Notes: generated by a model from the sequence alone, not told the origin. 64,000 nt of DNA from Hemileia vastatrix (GCA_030280995.1 JASXTE010000017.1:25494498-25558497); one strand, 5' to 3'; shown: positions 47,801 to 59,514, counted from the first letter of the stretch. Numbers and translations are program-made.

Positions 47801-50800
47801 AAAGCCATAGGGAAAGAGGTAATAGAGGCAACAATAGAATCCTTTTGTTCATTAGTCAAATGATCACCAAAAGAAGCGGTATTTATTTCATGTAATAAAT
47901 CATCCATTTCAGTTGTTGTTCTACCTTTACATTGGGTCAGTGAGTTACAAGATTTTAACAAATGCCCAGAAGGTTTAGGAGAAGAAATTTTGAATTTTCT
48001 TTTCCCATTCATTCCTAAGGTAAAGCAATTATTTGCTGGGTCCAGTTTCACACCAAACATGGTTAAAATATCATTTCCCATAATAAACCAATTGCTCAAA
48101 TTATCATTTTTCATGACAACAAACTCACAAATAGCTCTGACAAAACCACCATTATATTTGAAGAATACAGAGGTTTTGTATTTGCCAATAGGGAATAAGG
48201 TAGAACCATACCCTCTCCATTTTTCAGAAGTTATAGGCAATAATTTACTCAAATATTCCTTATCCACTGAAGCCAAAGCTTTTTCAGATACTACACTTCC
48301 TCCAGCACCAGAATCAAGAACTACATCAACATTTTTACCATTAATGATAACAGGTGCTTTTAAAGGGGATATAGGAATAGAATTGTTAGTAATATCTTTA
48401 ATTATCTCAGCATTTTCTACTGAAGATAAATTCAATACACAATCTTCAGATATATTATTTAAATGATGGACATCATGTTCCAACATTAAAAAATCTTTAA
48501 CAGATTCATTGTCATAGGAGATATTACTTTCACAGTCACTGGAAGAATTATTGACATCAAGTTCAAGTTCATCAGTGTCTTCATTTTGTTCAACAAGATG
48601 AATTTTCTTGTCACAAACATGACCCTTCTGCCACGGTTTGTTACATTTATAACAAGTATTTGTTGCATATTTTTTAGGTGCAACTGGGGCAGAGGGTTTA
48701 CCAGATTTTTCTGGGAGCTTTATAGAAGGTTTATTCTGATCATTATAAGATTTACTAAGATAATTCTTTGGTTCATATCTATGGTTGAGTAGTACTTCAT
48801 TACAGATATTAATGAAAGAAGAATTTTCCCTTACATGCTCAGTTCTAGCCACAATCAAATCCCTAAGAGAATTTGGTAATTTATACAAAATTTTATCTCT
48901 CCAAATATCATAATCCATCTTTGGATCAATTGCTCTAAGGATTTTAGTTATTTTCATCAGAAAAACAATGGGCTTTTCAACAGAGGAGGATACATATCTA
49001 GTATTCTCATACAGTCTTTGCTGAGCTAACCTGAATTTTGAACCACCAAACTGATTTTCAATCAAGGATTTCCAATCATTCCATGTATAATGATTGTTAT
49101 CTAAGAGGACAGATTCATACCACATCAAGGCTACATTGGAAAATAAAGAAATTAGCTTAGAAACAATTTCCTCATCAGGTAGTTTATAAGATCTCTTTAA
49201 ATTATCAATTCTTTGGATAAAGTGTTGCCAATCAGAGGAAGAATCACCATCAAAGGTAGGATATTGGTCTAACTTAGGCCAATTTTTCTGACTACTGGGA
49301 TGGTCCACTTTTTGGTTTGAATTATTCATTAGTAATAATTCCTGAAGTTTAGCCAGGTGTTCAGAAATTTCATTATTTACAGAAACAGCTGGTGCATGAT
49401 TATCACAAGAATTTTTGCTAGTAGCAAAAGATTTTACAGACTCATTGTCAGTTTGTTTAATGGTTGGAATATGAGGAAGAAAGGATGAACTTTGTTCAGG
49501 TTTTTTCCCTTTATTTTTATGCAGCTTACTGGCAGAAATCTCATTTAATTCATTATTGATGGTTAAGGTTGAGAACTTTTCCTGTAGGTCAGACACATAG
49601 TTTCTTATTCTTGGAATTTCAGACATCTGGTCATTCACTTTTGCAAGAGATAGAACATTTCTGTCCTCAGAAACTGAGTGTTTGGTACTTAGTGCATGGA
49701 AGTCATTCTTTAGTTTCTTCAACTCATTTTGTAGAGATTTTATTTCATTTTTGAAATAATAATTTTCCTCAATAAGGGGTTTCAATTCACTCAATGTTTT
49801 ATGCAGACTGATATTTCTATCTGAGATAGCTCTATGGTCACTTCTTATTTGTTTTTGTTGACTAAGAACAATATTCAAGGTTTCTTTGATTTTTAAATAA
49901 GCTGTATCTTGTACAGAAGAACTCACTCTACATTGCAAGTGTAAATTATTTAATCTATCATTTTCATGGATTAACACATCTCTCACATGTTTGTCTTTCA
50001 CAATATTAAAATCAAGGGTATCTTTCAAAATTTCCTCAGAAGTTTTTTCAATTAAGTTATAGATTTCAGGGGGAACAGAATCATTTTTAATTGCAAGAGA
50101 AGGATTAATTAAAGATGTAGAAGTTAAATGTAAAGGTTCATCAAATGACAATTTGCTAATTACATCAATAGGGCTACTAGTTACAGGAAGCTGTCTTTTA
50201 ACAGGTTTAACTGTTCTTTCACCATGTTCAATAATATTACCTGCAGAAGAAGATTTATTAGAAAACATACCCAAGTGACTATCAACCAAATTACTTACCA
50301 TGGCAGAGGAGGAAACTTCCCCTGGGACTGGGTTTGGGATTGTGCTTGGGCCTTCTTTCTCCTGCTTTGTTGGTAGGGATGAGGAGGTGGATGGAAATTG
50401 GGTGTTCTGGATGGGCCAGGCTGATGATGAGGAGGGTGTTGCACATTCTGCTGGTAGTGACTCATTAGATAATCCCATTTCCATTGCTCTACTTCCATAG
50501 TATTTGGATTTTGGATGGTTGAGCTGGGTGGCTGTGAAGGTTGAGCCTGAAATTGAAGCTGATTGGGAGGCAATTGAGGAGGGGCCTGGGCCTGAATCTG
50601 GTTCCTGAGTTCTTGGACCTGATCCCACAATGTGTCTACCTTTGCTTTGTACGTCATATTTTCTGTCTTCAACTCTTTTATATGACTGGAGAGGTTGCTG
50701 ATTTGTTGTGGCAGAGGAAGCTTTTTTATTTTGAAGCCTTTTGGAAGACCTTCTTGAGGCACTAGAGGCTTTACTTCCTTCTGTGGTACTGGGGGAAGGG

Positions 50801-50976
50801 GGTTTGGTTTGCTTGCATTTCCTGTCATTTCCACATCCTGCAGTATGAGAATTCTTTGTGTTAGCATAAGATTTTTTATGACCAACTTTAGAAGAACTTA
50901 CAGTGTCAGCATCATAGTCAATTTCTATCTCATCCACTTGCATGTTATCCATTTTTTCTGTCAAATTGTTGGACAT
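44809..50976 (-). CDS. Gag-Pol polyprotein of Ty3/Gypsy element C (2055 aa)
   Basis: A single fused frame. An in-frame TAA lies eight codons before ATG 50976, fixing the start. Residues 1-330 are Ser/Pro-rich and disordered; about 330-490 are predicted coiled coil; about 560-660 are a capsid-type gag domain (YPTFDGDSSSDWQHFI). A variant zinc knuckle follows at about 775-788 (CYKCNKPWQKGHVC, C-X2-C-X7-H-X-C). The protease has DSGAG at about 888. RT has YIDD at about 1245, and RNase H starts near YTDAS (about 1391). Integrase has HHCC (HDDILAGH, CDSCQ, about 1622-1662) and D,D,E at about 1694, 1755 and 1792 (NMDFVTG, ISDRDPKF, LAERMIQ). A GPF-type module (KDPFVGPFVV) and a chromodomain-like tail (EYLLRYKNKSSEHDAWIPG, about 2000-2050) close it. 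All key residues are present. No frameshift is needed to make Pol. Confidence 0.96.
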   Translation of the reverse strand: MSNNLTEKMDNMQVDEIEIDYDADTVSSSKVGHKKSYANTKNSHTAGCGNDRKCKQTKPPSPSTTEGSKASSASRRSSKRLQNKKASSATTNQQPLQSYKRVEDRKYDVQSKGRHIVGSGPRTQEPDSGPGPSSIASQSASISGSTFTATQLNHPKSKYYGSRAMEMGLSNESLPAECATPSSSSAWPIQNTQFPSTSSSLPTKQEKEGPSTIPNPVPGEVSSSAMVSNLVDSHLGMFSNKSSSAGNIIEHGERTVKPVKRQLPVTSSPIDVISKLSFDEPLHLTSTSLINPSLAIKNDSVPPEIYNLIEKTSEEILKDTLDFNIVKDKHVRDVLIHENDRLNNLHLQCRVSSSVQDTAYLKIKETLNIVLSQQKQIRSDHRAISDRNISLHKTLSELKPLIEENYYFKNEIKSLQNELKKLKNDFHALSTKHSVSEDRNVLSLAKVNDQMSEIPRIRNYVSDLQEKFSTLTINNELNEISASKLHKNKGKKPEQSSSFLPHIPTIKQTDNESVKSFATSKNSCDNHAPAVSVNNEISEHLAKLQELLLMNNSNQKVDHPSSQKNWPKLDQYPTFDGDSSSDWQHFIQRIDNLKRSYKLPDEEIVSKLISLFSNVALMWYESVLLDNNHYTWNDWKSLIENQFGGSKFRLAQQRLYENTRYVSSSVEKPIVFLMKITKILRAIDPKMDYDIWRDKILYKLPNSLRDLIVARTEHVRENSSFINICNEVLLNHRYEPKNYLSKSYNDQNKPSIKLPEKSGKPSAPVAPKKYATNTCYKCNKPWQKGHVCDKKIHLVEQNEDTDELELDVNNSSSDCESNISYDNESVKDFLMLEHDVHHLNNISEDCVLNLSSVENAEIIKDITNNSIPISPLKAPVIINGKNVDVVLDSGAGGSVVSEKALASVDKEYLSKLLPITSEKWRGYGSTLFPIGKYKTSVFFKYNGGFVRAICEFVVMKNDNLSNWFIMGNDILTMFGVKLDPANNCFTLGMNGKRKFKISSPKPSGHLLKSCNSLTQCKGRTTTEMDDLLHEINTASFGDHLTNEQKDSIVASITSFPMAFAHGSHVLGIVQEEMKITLSCNLSDIPPSLKKKPYPASPSKRKDIEDNIETLLKMNIIEKVDVTPKYCVISPVLISYEKDKARLCGDYRALNTYTVDDIYPLPRINSIHATLQGAKFISCLDGNKGYHQVPVEKNSQNFLLIATHMGIYKYVRMPFGPKNAPSVFQKVMHNTFHQEIIEGWLMVYIDDIIVFSKTFDEHMIHLNRVFQKMDEINMTLSLKKCKFGFQSLKVLGHVVSGLQICVDHNKVAAIQNVKAPTSVREIQSFLGMCGYYRQYIKNYQVIALPLTKLTRKDVAFLWNDDCQKAFNTLKNCLMSAPILALPDFNKPFVLYTDASFIGLGAALHQKQIINDKSSEVVICYISRTLRNSELKYGATQLECLAVVWALEKLHYYLDDQKFELVTDCSAVKSLLNLKTPNRHMFRWQLAVQEYRGRMTIIHRAGNVHSNVDMLSRLPLPNNDSNPAYVPEDDTVHIHGIFIVDMEEELLQLILDSYDKDSDLNKLVTILNDPKNASIQALIKTLPAKYQNALNKGKFSIEDGYIYYRRKLTNVIVIPPSMKETILKLCHDDILAGHFDLEKTLIRIKNTAWWANMSEDTKLYVESCDSCQKSKRLTGKRAGLLQHIEAPSAPWQIINMDFVTGLPVAGKDSFNSCWVIVDRFTKMCKFIPTHKDVSTKELAFLWWSYMFNIIGFPKAIISDRDPKFTSEFWTSLMDICGCELKLSTAHHPQTDGLAERMIQTLEDMIRRYCAFGLEYKDNDRFTHDWVTLLPGLEFAYNSTVHSVTEKKPFELWLGYVPNTPAQILNNKLPKLELHPGVKSFMQMQQLCRKHAQSCIDKAFEYEKKRWDKSHKEYTFNKGDEVLISTVHFNLQGNHKLKDPFVGPFVVKRMVGDNAVEVVLYSPYDRKHPVFPISLLKPYTSNSDLFPKRRGRPKKNPQEVTETAEIDKILNDRIITSERGTEYLLRYKNKSSEHDAWIPGKEISNLPALLKKYKKKKS

Positions 50977-51670
50977 ACTAGTGGGAAGATTAATATTTTA
51001 CTTTGTACTTTATAAAAAATAATCAAAGTTAGTCAATAATTTGCTCCAAATAATAAAAAAAATTTTTTAATTAATTAAATTATAGAAAAATTAACTTTCA
51101 ATATAAAGTATTAATTAAAAATTAATTTTTTAAAAAAAAAATGGATTGCAAGTTTAAATTGGGAATAACAAGTTAGTTAATTCAACCAATTAATTACCAA
51201 TATTAAATATGGCAATATATTGGGACTAAGCACAATGTACTTTTAAGTCAACCAAAAATTAACAATAATTAATAATAAAAAAAAAATTAAATTAATAATT
51301 CAATTTGTATTAATAATAATGTTAATTCTTCTAGGACTAAGAGGATTTAACACTCTATAATGGTCAACTAGGAAAAAAAAATTTTTTAAAAATTGAACAC
51401 TTACACTCAGTGAATCAGCAATTAAGCCACAATCACTGTTATTGCAATAAAAATATAGTATTATGAGTGAGAGGCGCAAAGGTGAACTTACTATAGTGAT
51501 CGAAAAATCACTTCAAAATAATATAAAAATTAATATTATATAAACCTAATATGTCGAACCCAAGTTCGAAACACAGTCGCGGCAAAAGTTTCGTTTTGCT
51601 AGGTGGTCCGTGCGTTTTGTCGTTCGTCGCCAGGCTTCGATCGTCGTCGTCGTTTGGAAAGGCCCTCAGT
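50977..51670 (-). other. 5' leader of element C
   Basis: 694 bp between the 5' LTR and the gag-pol ATG, AT-rich except for the 60-90 bases next to the LTR (GACGACGACGATCG). No canonical TGG primer site directly abuts the LTR. A TGGCGACGAACGAC motif (minus, 51619-51632) lies 38 bp in. Self-priming, or a displaced PBS, are both possible. Confidence 0.6.
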
Positions 51671-52813
51671 TGTCGGCTGGTCGTCTAGAAGAAGGAGAAA
51701 AGAGAATAGGGAATGAGAGGAGGAGCAGGAGGAAAGGAGTATAGGCAATAAAAAAAAATAAAATCTAATAAAATTATTTAATTTATTGAGAGAAAGGCAA
51801 CGACGAGTGAGCTGAGAAGAAATAACAATTTGGTTTTATAAATATTAATATTATTTAAGTAAGAATTCTGCGCGGCAACCAATATAATTACTATCAGACT
51901 TAAAGCAACCTTTAAATTGTTATATAAAATTTTAATTAGAATTTTATTACTAATAAAAAGAATATAAACGTAATATAAAAATTGTATTTAAATTGTTGAG
52001 TGTATAATAAGTGATAAGGCTACAGGGGATTATCCAAGGCCCTTTTATAGGCAATGGGTCCTCTGAAGCGCTACTATATCAGTAAATACAATGATTAGAA
52101 AGAAATAAAACAAATATATCAAAAAGAGTAAATGAAACATAACAATATAGAGAAAAACATGAAACAGTTAATTAAAAGCCCAATTAAGAATCCAATTTCC
52201 CCGCCATTAATCCCCAAATCAGTAAGTGACAATAGTAAATAACTAAACAAGAGTGGAAACATAGGAACTATGAGAAATATAATTCCCAACAGATGGTCCA
52301 TCCTGATTAGAGAACATTTTAAGTGAAACAAAAATAATTTGACGCAACAAAACAATCAATTAATCTCAATTTAGTTCAAATTAATTTATTTGTTTTTTTC
52401 TAACACAATTAAGGGTCAAAAGAAGCGTCCTTAATAATTGTTTAGTGTCATATGAGAGGTATTAGTTAATATATAAATTTAAGTAATTAATTTAAATATA
52501 TTATAAATCAAATTTACACTTGTAATTATAATATATGTTTTTTTAATTAATCAAATATAAATTTATAATTATTAAATATATAAAAATGCGCCATTACTTT
52601 TAGAATATATTATATTATGCTCAATTTAATTGTATATAAAAATATATATAACCAATAAATTTAATGTAACATTTGTATATAATAAAATTCTTATATAATT
52701 TCATTATGTAATAAAATATTAAGTTATATTCATTAAATACAAGTTTTACCCACTCTTTAAGGTTTTATAATTTATATATCATTTACTGGACTCCTGGAAT
52801 AGCCTGGCTGACA
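51671..52813 (-). repeat. 5' LTR of element C
   Basis: 1143 bp, transcribed leftward. Ends TGTCAGCC (minus sense) and GCCGACA. Contains the promoter for gag-pol. Confidence 0.95.
52043..52049 (-). promoter_or_regulatory. TATA box in the 5' LTR of element C
   Basis: Minus-strand TATAAAA in the context GCCTATAAAAGGGCC, about 370 bp before the LTR end, a plausible Pol II start for genomic RNA. The same element is at 44004-44010 in the 3' LTR. Confidence 0.6.
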
Positions 52814-52818
52814 CTATC

Positions 52819-55800
52819 ACACCAGACTGCATGTGACAAAAAGTGTCCAGCACAAGTTTGGCCGAGCTTGTGCTGGACACATTTATGACAGAGAGTAGCT
52901 AGGGTAGAATTTTTCTTCAGTTAATCTGGTATTTCTTATAAACATGTCCATTGGTACTTGATCTTTGTGCCTCACTCATATATATCATTTGATTAATTTA
53001 TTATCACCATTATATTATTAAAAATATAAGTATATAAAAAACTCATGTGCCAAATGCATTCCAGGTGATGTTACACCTTTTATAATATTATGAAATAAAA
53101 GTAAAAAATATGAAAATGATTAGCTTTACAATAATCTTAATAGATATTAAAAAAAAGAGAAATAAAAAAGTAAAATTAATCTCAAAGAGATCAATTATGA
53201 AAAACAAAATACTAGTAAAATTCTTGCTCTCAAGAGCCAGTAGAAGTGTGGAAACAAATGGGAGCCATCAGGGCTAAATTTTAATAAGTGACCTTTTTTA
53301 ATAAAGATAAAAAATTATACACCTGAGTTTGGGAAGAACGACAGGTGGATGATTCAGCTAAATAAAACTACTTGTAGTGAAGTTTAATAAAAAAATGTTT
53401 TTTTGCTGCCATAGCAAGAATTGATCCCATCTGACTGCACGTGACCAAAGTGTCCAGAACAAGTTTGGCCAAACTTGTGCTGGACACTTTTATGATGGAG
53501 AGTAGCTTGTGTGGAGATTTTCTTCAGTTCCTTCATCTTGTATTTCTCATAAACATGTCTGCTGGTATTTGATCAGTCTGTATCTTTCATATTTATTATC
53601 TGATTAATATTTTATCGCCATTATATTATTAATGTTATTAGTATAGCAAAAACTTTTGTGCCAAATGCATACCATGTGAAGTTATACCTTCAATAATTTT
53701 TTAAAATAGACGTAAATAAATATGGAAAGGATTATTTTTACAAAAATTTAATAGAAATTTAAAAGTTAAAAGAAGAATAAAAGAGGAAAATAAAAGTCAA
53801 AGAATTCAAATATGAAAAAAATACTAGTAAAGTTCCTGCTATCAAGAGCCAGTAGAGGTGATAAAACAAATGGGAGCCATCAGGGCTTAATTTTAATAAG
53901 TGACCTTTTCTTTAAAGATAAAAAATTATACACCTGAGATTGGGCAGAACACCAGGTGGATGATTCAGCTAAACCAAACTACTTCTAGTGAAATTTGATA
54001 AAAAAATATTTTTGTTGCCATACAGAGAATTGATCCCTTCTGACTGCACATTACCAAAAGTGTCCAGAACAAGTTCGGCCGAACTTGTGCTGGACACTTC
54101 TATGATGGAGAGTGGCTGGGTTAGAATTTTTTTTCAGTTCATCTGCAATTTCTTACAAACATGTCTACTGGTATTTTATCTTTGTGCCTCACTCATACAT
54201 ATTGTCTGATTAATTTTTTGTCTTAATTATATTATTAATTATATAAGTATAGCGAAAAATTGTGTGCCAAATGCATACTGAGTGATTTTACACCTTTTAT
54301 AATATTATTAAATAAATGTATAAAAATATTAAAATAATTTATTTTCAAAATTATTAATTGATATGCAAAAGCAATATGAGGAATGAAAAATTAAGTTAAA
54401 GGGATAAAATATGAAAAAAGAAATCCAAGTATTATTCCTAATATCAAAGGCAAGTAGAGATGTTGAAGCAAATGAGAGCCATTAGGAATAACATGTACTA
54501 AATTGACTGTCCTTTAAAGATAAAAAATTCTGTACCTGTGGTTTGGATGAAATCTAGGTGGATAACTCAGCTATATCAAACTATATCTAGTGAATTTTCT
54601 TATCAAATAATTTTTTTCATTGCCATAGAGAGAATTGATCCCATCTGACTGCACCTGACCAAAAGTGTCCAGCACATGTTTGGCCAAACTTGTGCTGGAC
54701 ACTTTTATGATGGAGAGTAGCTAGGGTGCAGGTCTTCTTTAGTGCAACTGTTTTTTTTAAAAAACATGTCAACTGGTATTTGATCTTTCTGTGTTATTCA
54801 TATTTTATTATCTAATTATTTTTTTGTTATTAGAATATTATTAATTTTATTAGTATAAAAAAAACTTGTGCGCCAAATGCATTACATGTTATATTACACC
54901 TTTTATAATATTATTAAAAAATGTTTTAAAAATATGAAAATGGTTTTTTTTCCAAAATTATAAATTAATATCCAAATGTAACATGAGTGATGAAAAATTA
55001 AAGTAAAAGAGATCAAATATGAAAAAGAAAAATTCAAGGAAAATTCCTGCCTTCAGGAGCAAGTAGAGGTGTTGGAACAAATGGGTGCCATCAGGGCTAA
55101 ATTTGATAAAATTTAATTTTTTTAAAGATAAAAAGTTTTTCACCAGAGGTTTGGAAAAACTCAAGGTGGATAATTCAGCCATACCAAACTAATTCTTACG
55201 TAATTACTTAGCATTTTTTTAATTTAATTTCCACAGAGAGAATTGATCCCATCTGACTGTAACTTGTGCTGGACTCTTTTATAATTGAGAGTAGGCATAC
55301 AGCAAATCTTCTTAAACTCAAAAGGGATTTCTTATAAACATTTCCACTGGTATTTGATCTTTCTGTGTCATTTAAATTTAACATTTGATTAATTTTTTGT
55401 CATCATTTTATTATTAACATTATTACTATAGTAATAACTTGTGTGAAAAATGCATACCAGGTGGTGTTCCACCTTTAATCATATATTATTAAATAAAGGT
55501 ATAAGAGTATGAAAATTATTTATTTTAAAAATTAAAAATTGATATCCAAAGCAATATGAGCAATAAAAAAGTAAATAAAAGGGATCAAATAAGAAAAAAA
55601 AATCTAGGGAAAATTCCCACAATCAATAACAAGTAGAGGTGTTAGATCAAAAGTGCAACACCAGGGCTAAACTTGTACCATATTTTATTTTTTGTTAAAC
55701 CAAAGAAAGTGTCCTGATGAGGTTTGAAAAATCATCAGGAGGAAATTTTGGCAATATCAAACTATTTATTGTGCAATGTTTGAGAGAAAATTCATCTTCA

Positions 55801-58800
55801 TTTTGATAGAGTAAATTTATCCCATCTGACTGCATGAAACCAAAATTGTCCAGCACAAGTTTGGATGAACTTATTTCGGACACTTTTATGATGTTGAGTA
55901 TCTAGGGTGCAGGTCTTCTTCAGTTCATCAGGTACTTCTTATAAACAAATCCACTTGTATATGATCTTTCTGTGTCTTTCATATATATCATTTGATTCAT
56001 TGTTTTTCACCATTATACTATTAATGTTATTAGTATTGAATAAACTTGTAAGCCAAATGGATACTGTGAGATGCTACATCTTTAATAATCTTTTTAAATA
56101 AAAGTAAAAAAAATATGAAAAGTATTAGTTTTACAATAAATAAATGAATATTTGAAAGCAAAAAGAGGAATAAAAAAGTAAAATAAAAGTGATTAAATAT
56201 GAAATTAAACATTCAAATAAAATTTCTGCCATCAAAGAAAATTGAGTTTTCGGACCAAAATTGCACCACCAGTTCTAGATTTGGAATATATTTTCATTTT
56301 TTTTAAATTAATAAAATTTTCCACCTGAGGTTTTCAAAATAATCAGGAGGATAGTATAGCAATATAAAACTACTTCTTGTGCAATGATGTGCAAAAATTC
56401 ATTTTAACTTCCATTGAGTAAATTTATCCCATCTGACTGCATGCAACCAAAAGTGTCCAGCACAAGCTCAGCTGAACTTGTGCTGGACACTTTTATGATG
56501 GAGAGTAGCTAGGGTGCAAGTCTTCTTCAGTTAATCTTATATTCATTTTAAAAATGTCTATGGGTATTTGATCTTTCTGTGTCATCCATATTTATTATTT
56601 GATTATTTTTTAGTCGCCATTATATTATTAATGTTTTTAGTATAGAAAAAACATGTGTACTGAATGTACAATGTGTGATTTTACAACCTTAATAATATTA
56701 TATATTAAATGTAAAAAAATGTGAAAGTTATCAGTTTTACCAAAATAAAATTGATAATTAAAAGCTAAAGGATAAATAAAAGGGTAAAATTAGAATTAAA
56801 GAGATCAAACATGAAATAAAAATATTAAGTATAATTTATGCTATCATGAGCCAGTAGAGGCTTCAGAAAAAATGGGCACCATCAAAGATTAACATGGATC
56901 AAATTTACTTTTTACCAAAGTAAAAAATTGTCTAACTTAGGTTTGGACAAACTTCTGGGGGACAATTTGTCCATATAAAACTACTTTCAGTGCAATGGTG
57001 GAGTGATTGTTCCGTCTCATTTCCATGAAAAGAATTGATTGCATCTGACGGCATGCAACGAAAAGTGTCCAGCACAAGTTTGGCCAAACTTGTCCTGGAC
57101 ACCTTTATCATGGAGAGTAGCCAGGGTGCAAGTCATTTTAAATAATTTCTTATAAACATGTCCACTGTTATTAAATCTTTGTGCCTCACTCATATTTATC
57201 AATTGATTAATTTTTGTCACCATTATATTATTAATATTATCAGTATAGCAAAAACATGGGTGCCAAATGAATACTGGGTGATGTTACACCTTTTATAATA
57301 TTATTAAATAAAGGTAAAAAAATATGAAAATGATTTATTTTACAAAAATTAAACTTCTATCCAAAAGCAATATGAGAGGAATAAAGTAAAATAAAAGAAT
57401 TCCAAGATGAAAATTAAAATCCAAGTTAAATTACTGCCATAAACAGAAAAAAGAGATGTTGAATCAAATTATCACAATCAGAGCTATACTTGCACTAAAT
57501 TTTCTTTTTTTTAAAAAAAAAAAAAAATCACTTGAGCTTTACCAAAACTTCAGCATGAAACTTTTGCCATATCAAACTACTTCTAGTGTAATTTTTTATC
57601 AAAAATATATCTTCATTTCCATAGAGAGAATTGCTCCCATCTGACTGCTCCTGACCATAAGTGTCCAGCACAAGTTTGGCCGAACTTGTGCTCAACACTT
57701 TTATGATGGAGAGTAGCTTGGGTAGAATTTTTCTTCAGTTCATTTACTATTTCTTACAAACATGTCTACTGGTATTTTATCTTTGTTCCTCACTCATAAA
57801 TATCATTTGATTAATTTTTGGTTGCCATTATATTATTAATTTTATAAGTATAGAAAAAACTCATGTGCCAAATGCATACCAGGTGATGTTATGCCATTTA
57901 TAATATTATTAAATAAATGTATAAAAATATGAAAATATTTTATTTTTAAAATTATTAATTGATATCCAAAAGCAATATTAGGAATAAAAAATTAAGTTAA
58001 AGGGATCAAATATGAAAAAAGAAATCTAAGTAATATTCCTACTATCAAAGGCCAGTAGAGGTGTTGAAGCAAATGAGAGCCATCAGGGATAAATTGTAGT
58101 TAATTGACTTTTTTTTAAAGATAAAAAATTGTGCACCCGTGGTTTGGATGAACTCTAGGTAGAAAATTTGGCTATGTAAAACTACTTCTAGTGAATGTTT
58201 TTATCAAATAATTTTTTTCATTGCCATAGCGAGAATTGATCTCATATGACTGCACCTGACCAAAAGTGTCCAGCACAAGTTTTGCCGAACTTGTGCTGGA
58301 CACTTTTTTGATGGTGAGTATCTAGGGTGCAGCTCTTCTTTAGTGCAACTGGTATTTTTTAAAAAAATATCCACTGGTATTTGATCTTTCTGTTTTATTA
58401 ATATTTTATCATTTGATCAATTTTTTGTCACCAGTATATTATTATTTTTATTATTATAGCAAAAAAACTTGTGCCAAATGCTTACAGGGTGATGTTAAAC
58501 CTTTAATAATTTTGTTAAATACAGGTAAAAAATTATGAAAATGATTTGTTTTACATAAAATTAATTGATATCTAAAAGAAAAAAAAGGCTAAAAAGAAAT
58601 AGGTTGAATAAAAGGGATTTTTTATGAAATTTAAAATTCAAGCTAAATGCCTACTTTCAAAGCTTAGAAGAGGTGTTGAATAAAATGGTCATCATCAGGA
58701 ATTAAATTGTACTTAATTTGATTTTTTGAAAAACTAAATGAAGTTTTCAAATGATTTTTTTCCAATATTTTGTTGGACACTTTGTCTATAACAAATTACT

Positions 58801-58880
58801 TCTAGTACCATGATTGACCAAATTAAATCCTCATTTCCATATGCAGAATTGATCCCATATGGCTGGACTAGGCCAAAGGT
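52819..58880 (+). repeat. D2 ~607-bp tandem satellite right of element C
   Basis: Palindromes near 52838, 53446, 54056, 54661, 55257 (half only), 55841, 56449, 57061, 57657 and 58262; degenerate ones follow at 58877 and beyond. Order and sequence parallel D1 from 32290 onward, except that about 650 bp are missing at 55257, where the left flank of one palindrome is fused to the right arm of the next. Confidence 0.93.
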
Positions 58881-59514
58881 GTCAACCACAAGTTTGAGAA
58901 TTCTTCAGTTGGAAATTTTTATGATGGACAGTAGTAGGGTGCAAGTCTTCTTTATTTAATCTAGTTTTCCTCATAAACATTTCCAACTTATTTTTGGCCA
59001 AAAATCAGGTGGAAATTTTGTCCATATAAAATTACTTCTAATGCCATGATTGACTAAAAATTGATTCTCATTGCCATATAGAGAGTTGATCCCATATGAC
59101 TGGATCTGAAAAAGTGTCACCACAATTTTTGATAAACTTAAGTTTGAAAATTTTATGATGGAAAGTAATTGAAAGTCTTCTTCATTTCATCAAGTAACCC
59201 TCATTAAAATTTCCACCTGTATTTTGGCCAAACTTCAGGTAGACACTTTGTCCATATTAAGTTAATTCTAGTTCCATGTTTATAAAAAACTCATACTTAT
59301 TGCCATATATAGATATTAAACTCATCAGACTTTGGCTTTTCAAAATTTTCTACCTGAATTATGGCTAAACCTCAGTTGGACACTTTTATGATGCAGAGTA
59401 GCTAGGGAAAAAGTATTCTTCAGTTAATTTGGTATTCATAATAAATTTATCCTCCTGAATTTTAGCCTAACTTCAGGTGGACAATTTTGGAAAGCACCTG
59501 TTAGTCACTATCCA

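Larger units (their letters stand above)
43632..52813 (-). mobile_element. Intact Ty3/Gypsy chromovirus-like retrotransposon C (9182 bp)
   Basis: Two 1143-bp LTRs that look identical by eye, a single 2055-codon gag-pol, a polypurine tract and CTATC target duplications (43627-43631 and 52814-52818). It is inserted in a satellite unit of D2. Identical LTRs and an open frame indicate a recent insertion that may still be competent, unlike every other element here. Confidence 0.95.

Noticed and set aside
45068..50765. Many plus-strand and alternative-frame ORFs across element C
   Set aside because: Shadows of the 2055-codon gag-pol; none shows its own motifs.
51619..51632. TGGCGACGAACGAC as the primer-binding site of element C
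   Set aside because: 38 bp from the LTR end, whereas a PBS normally lies within a few bases. Kept only as a possibility in the leader entry.
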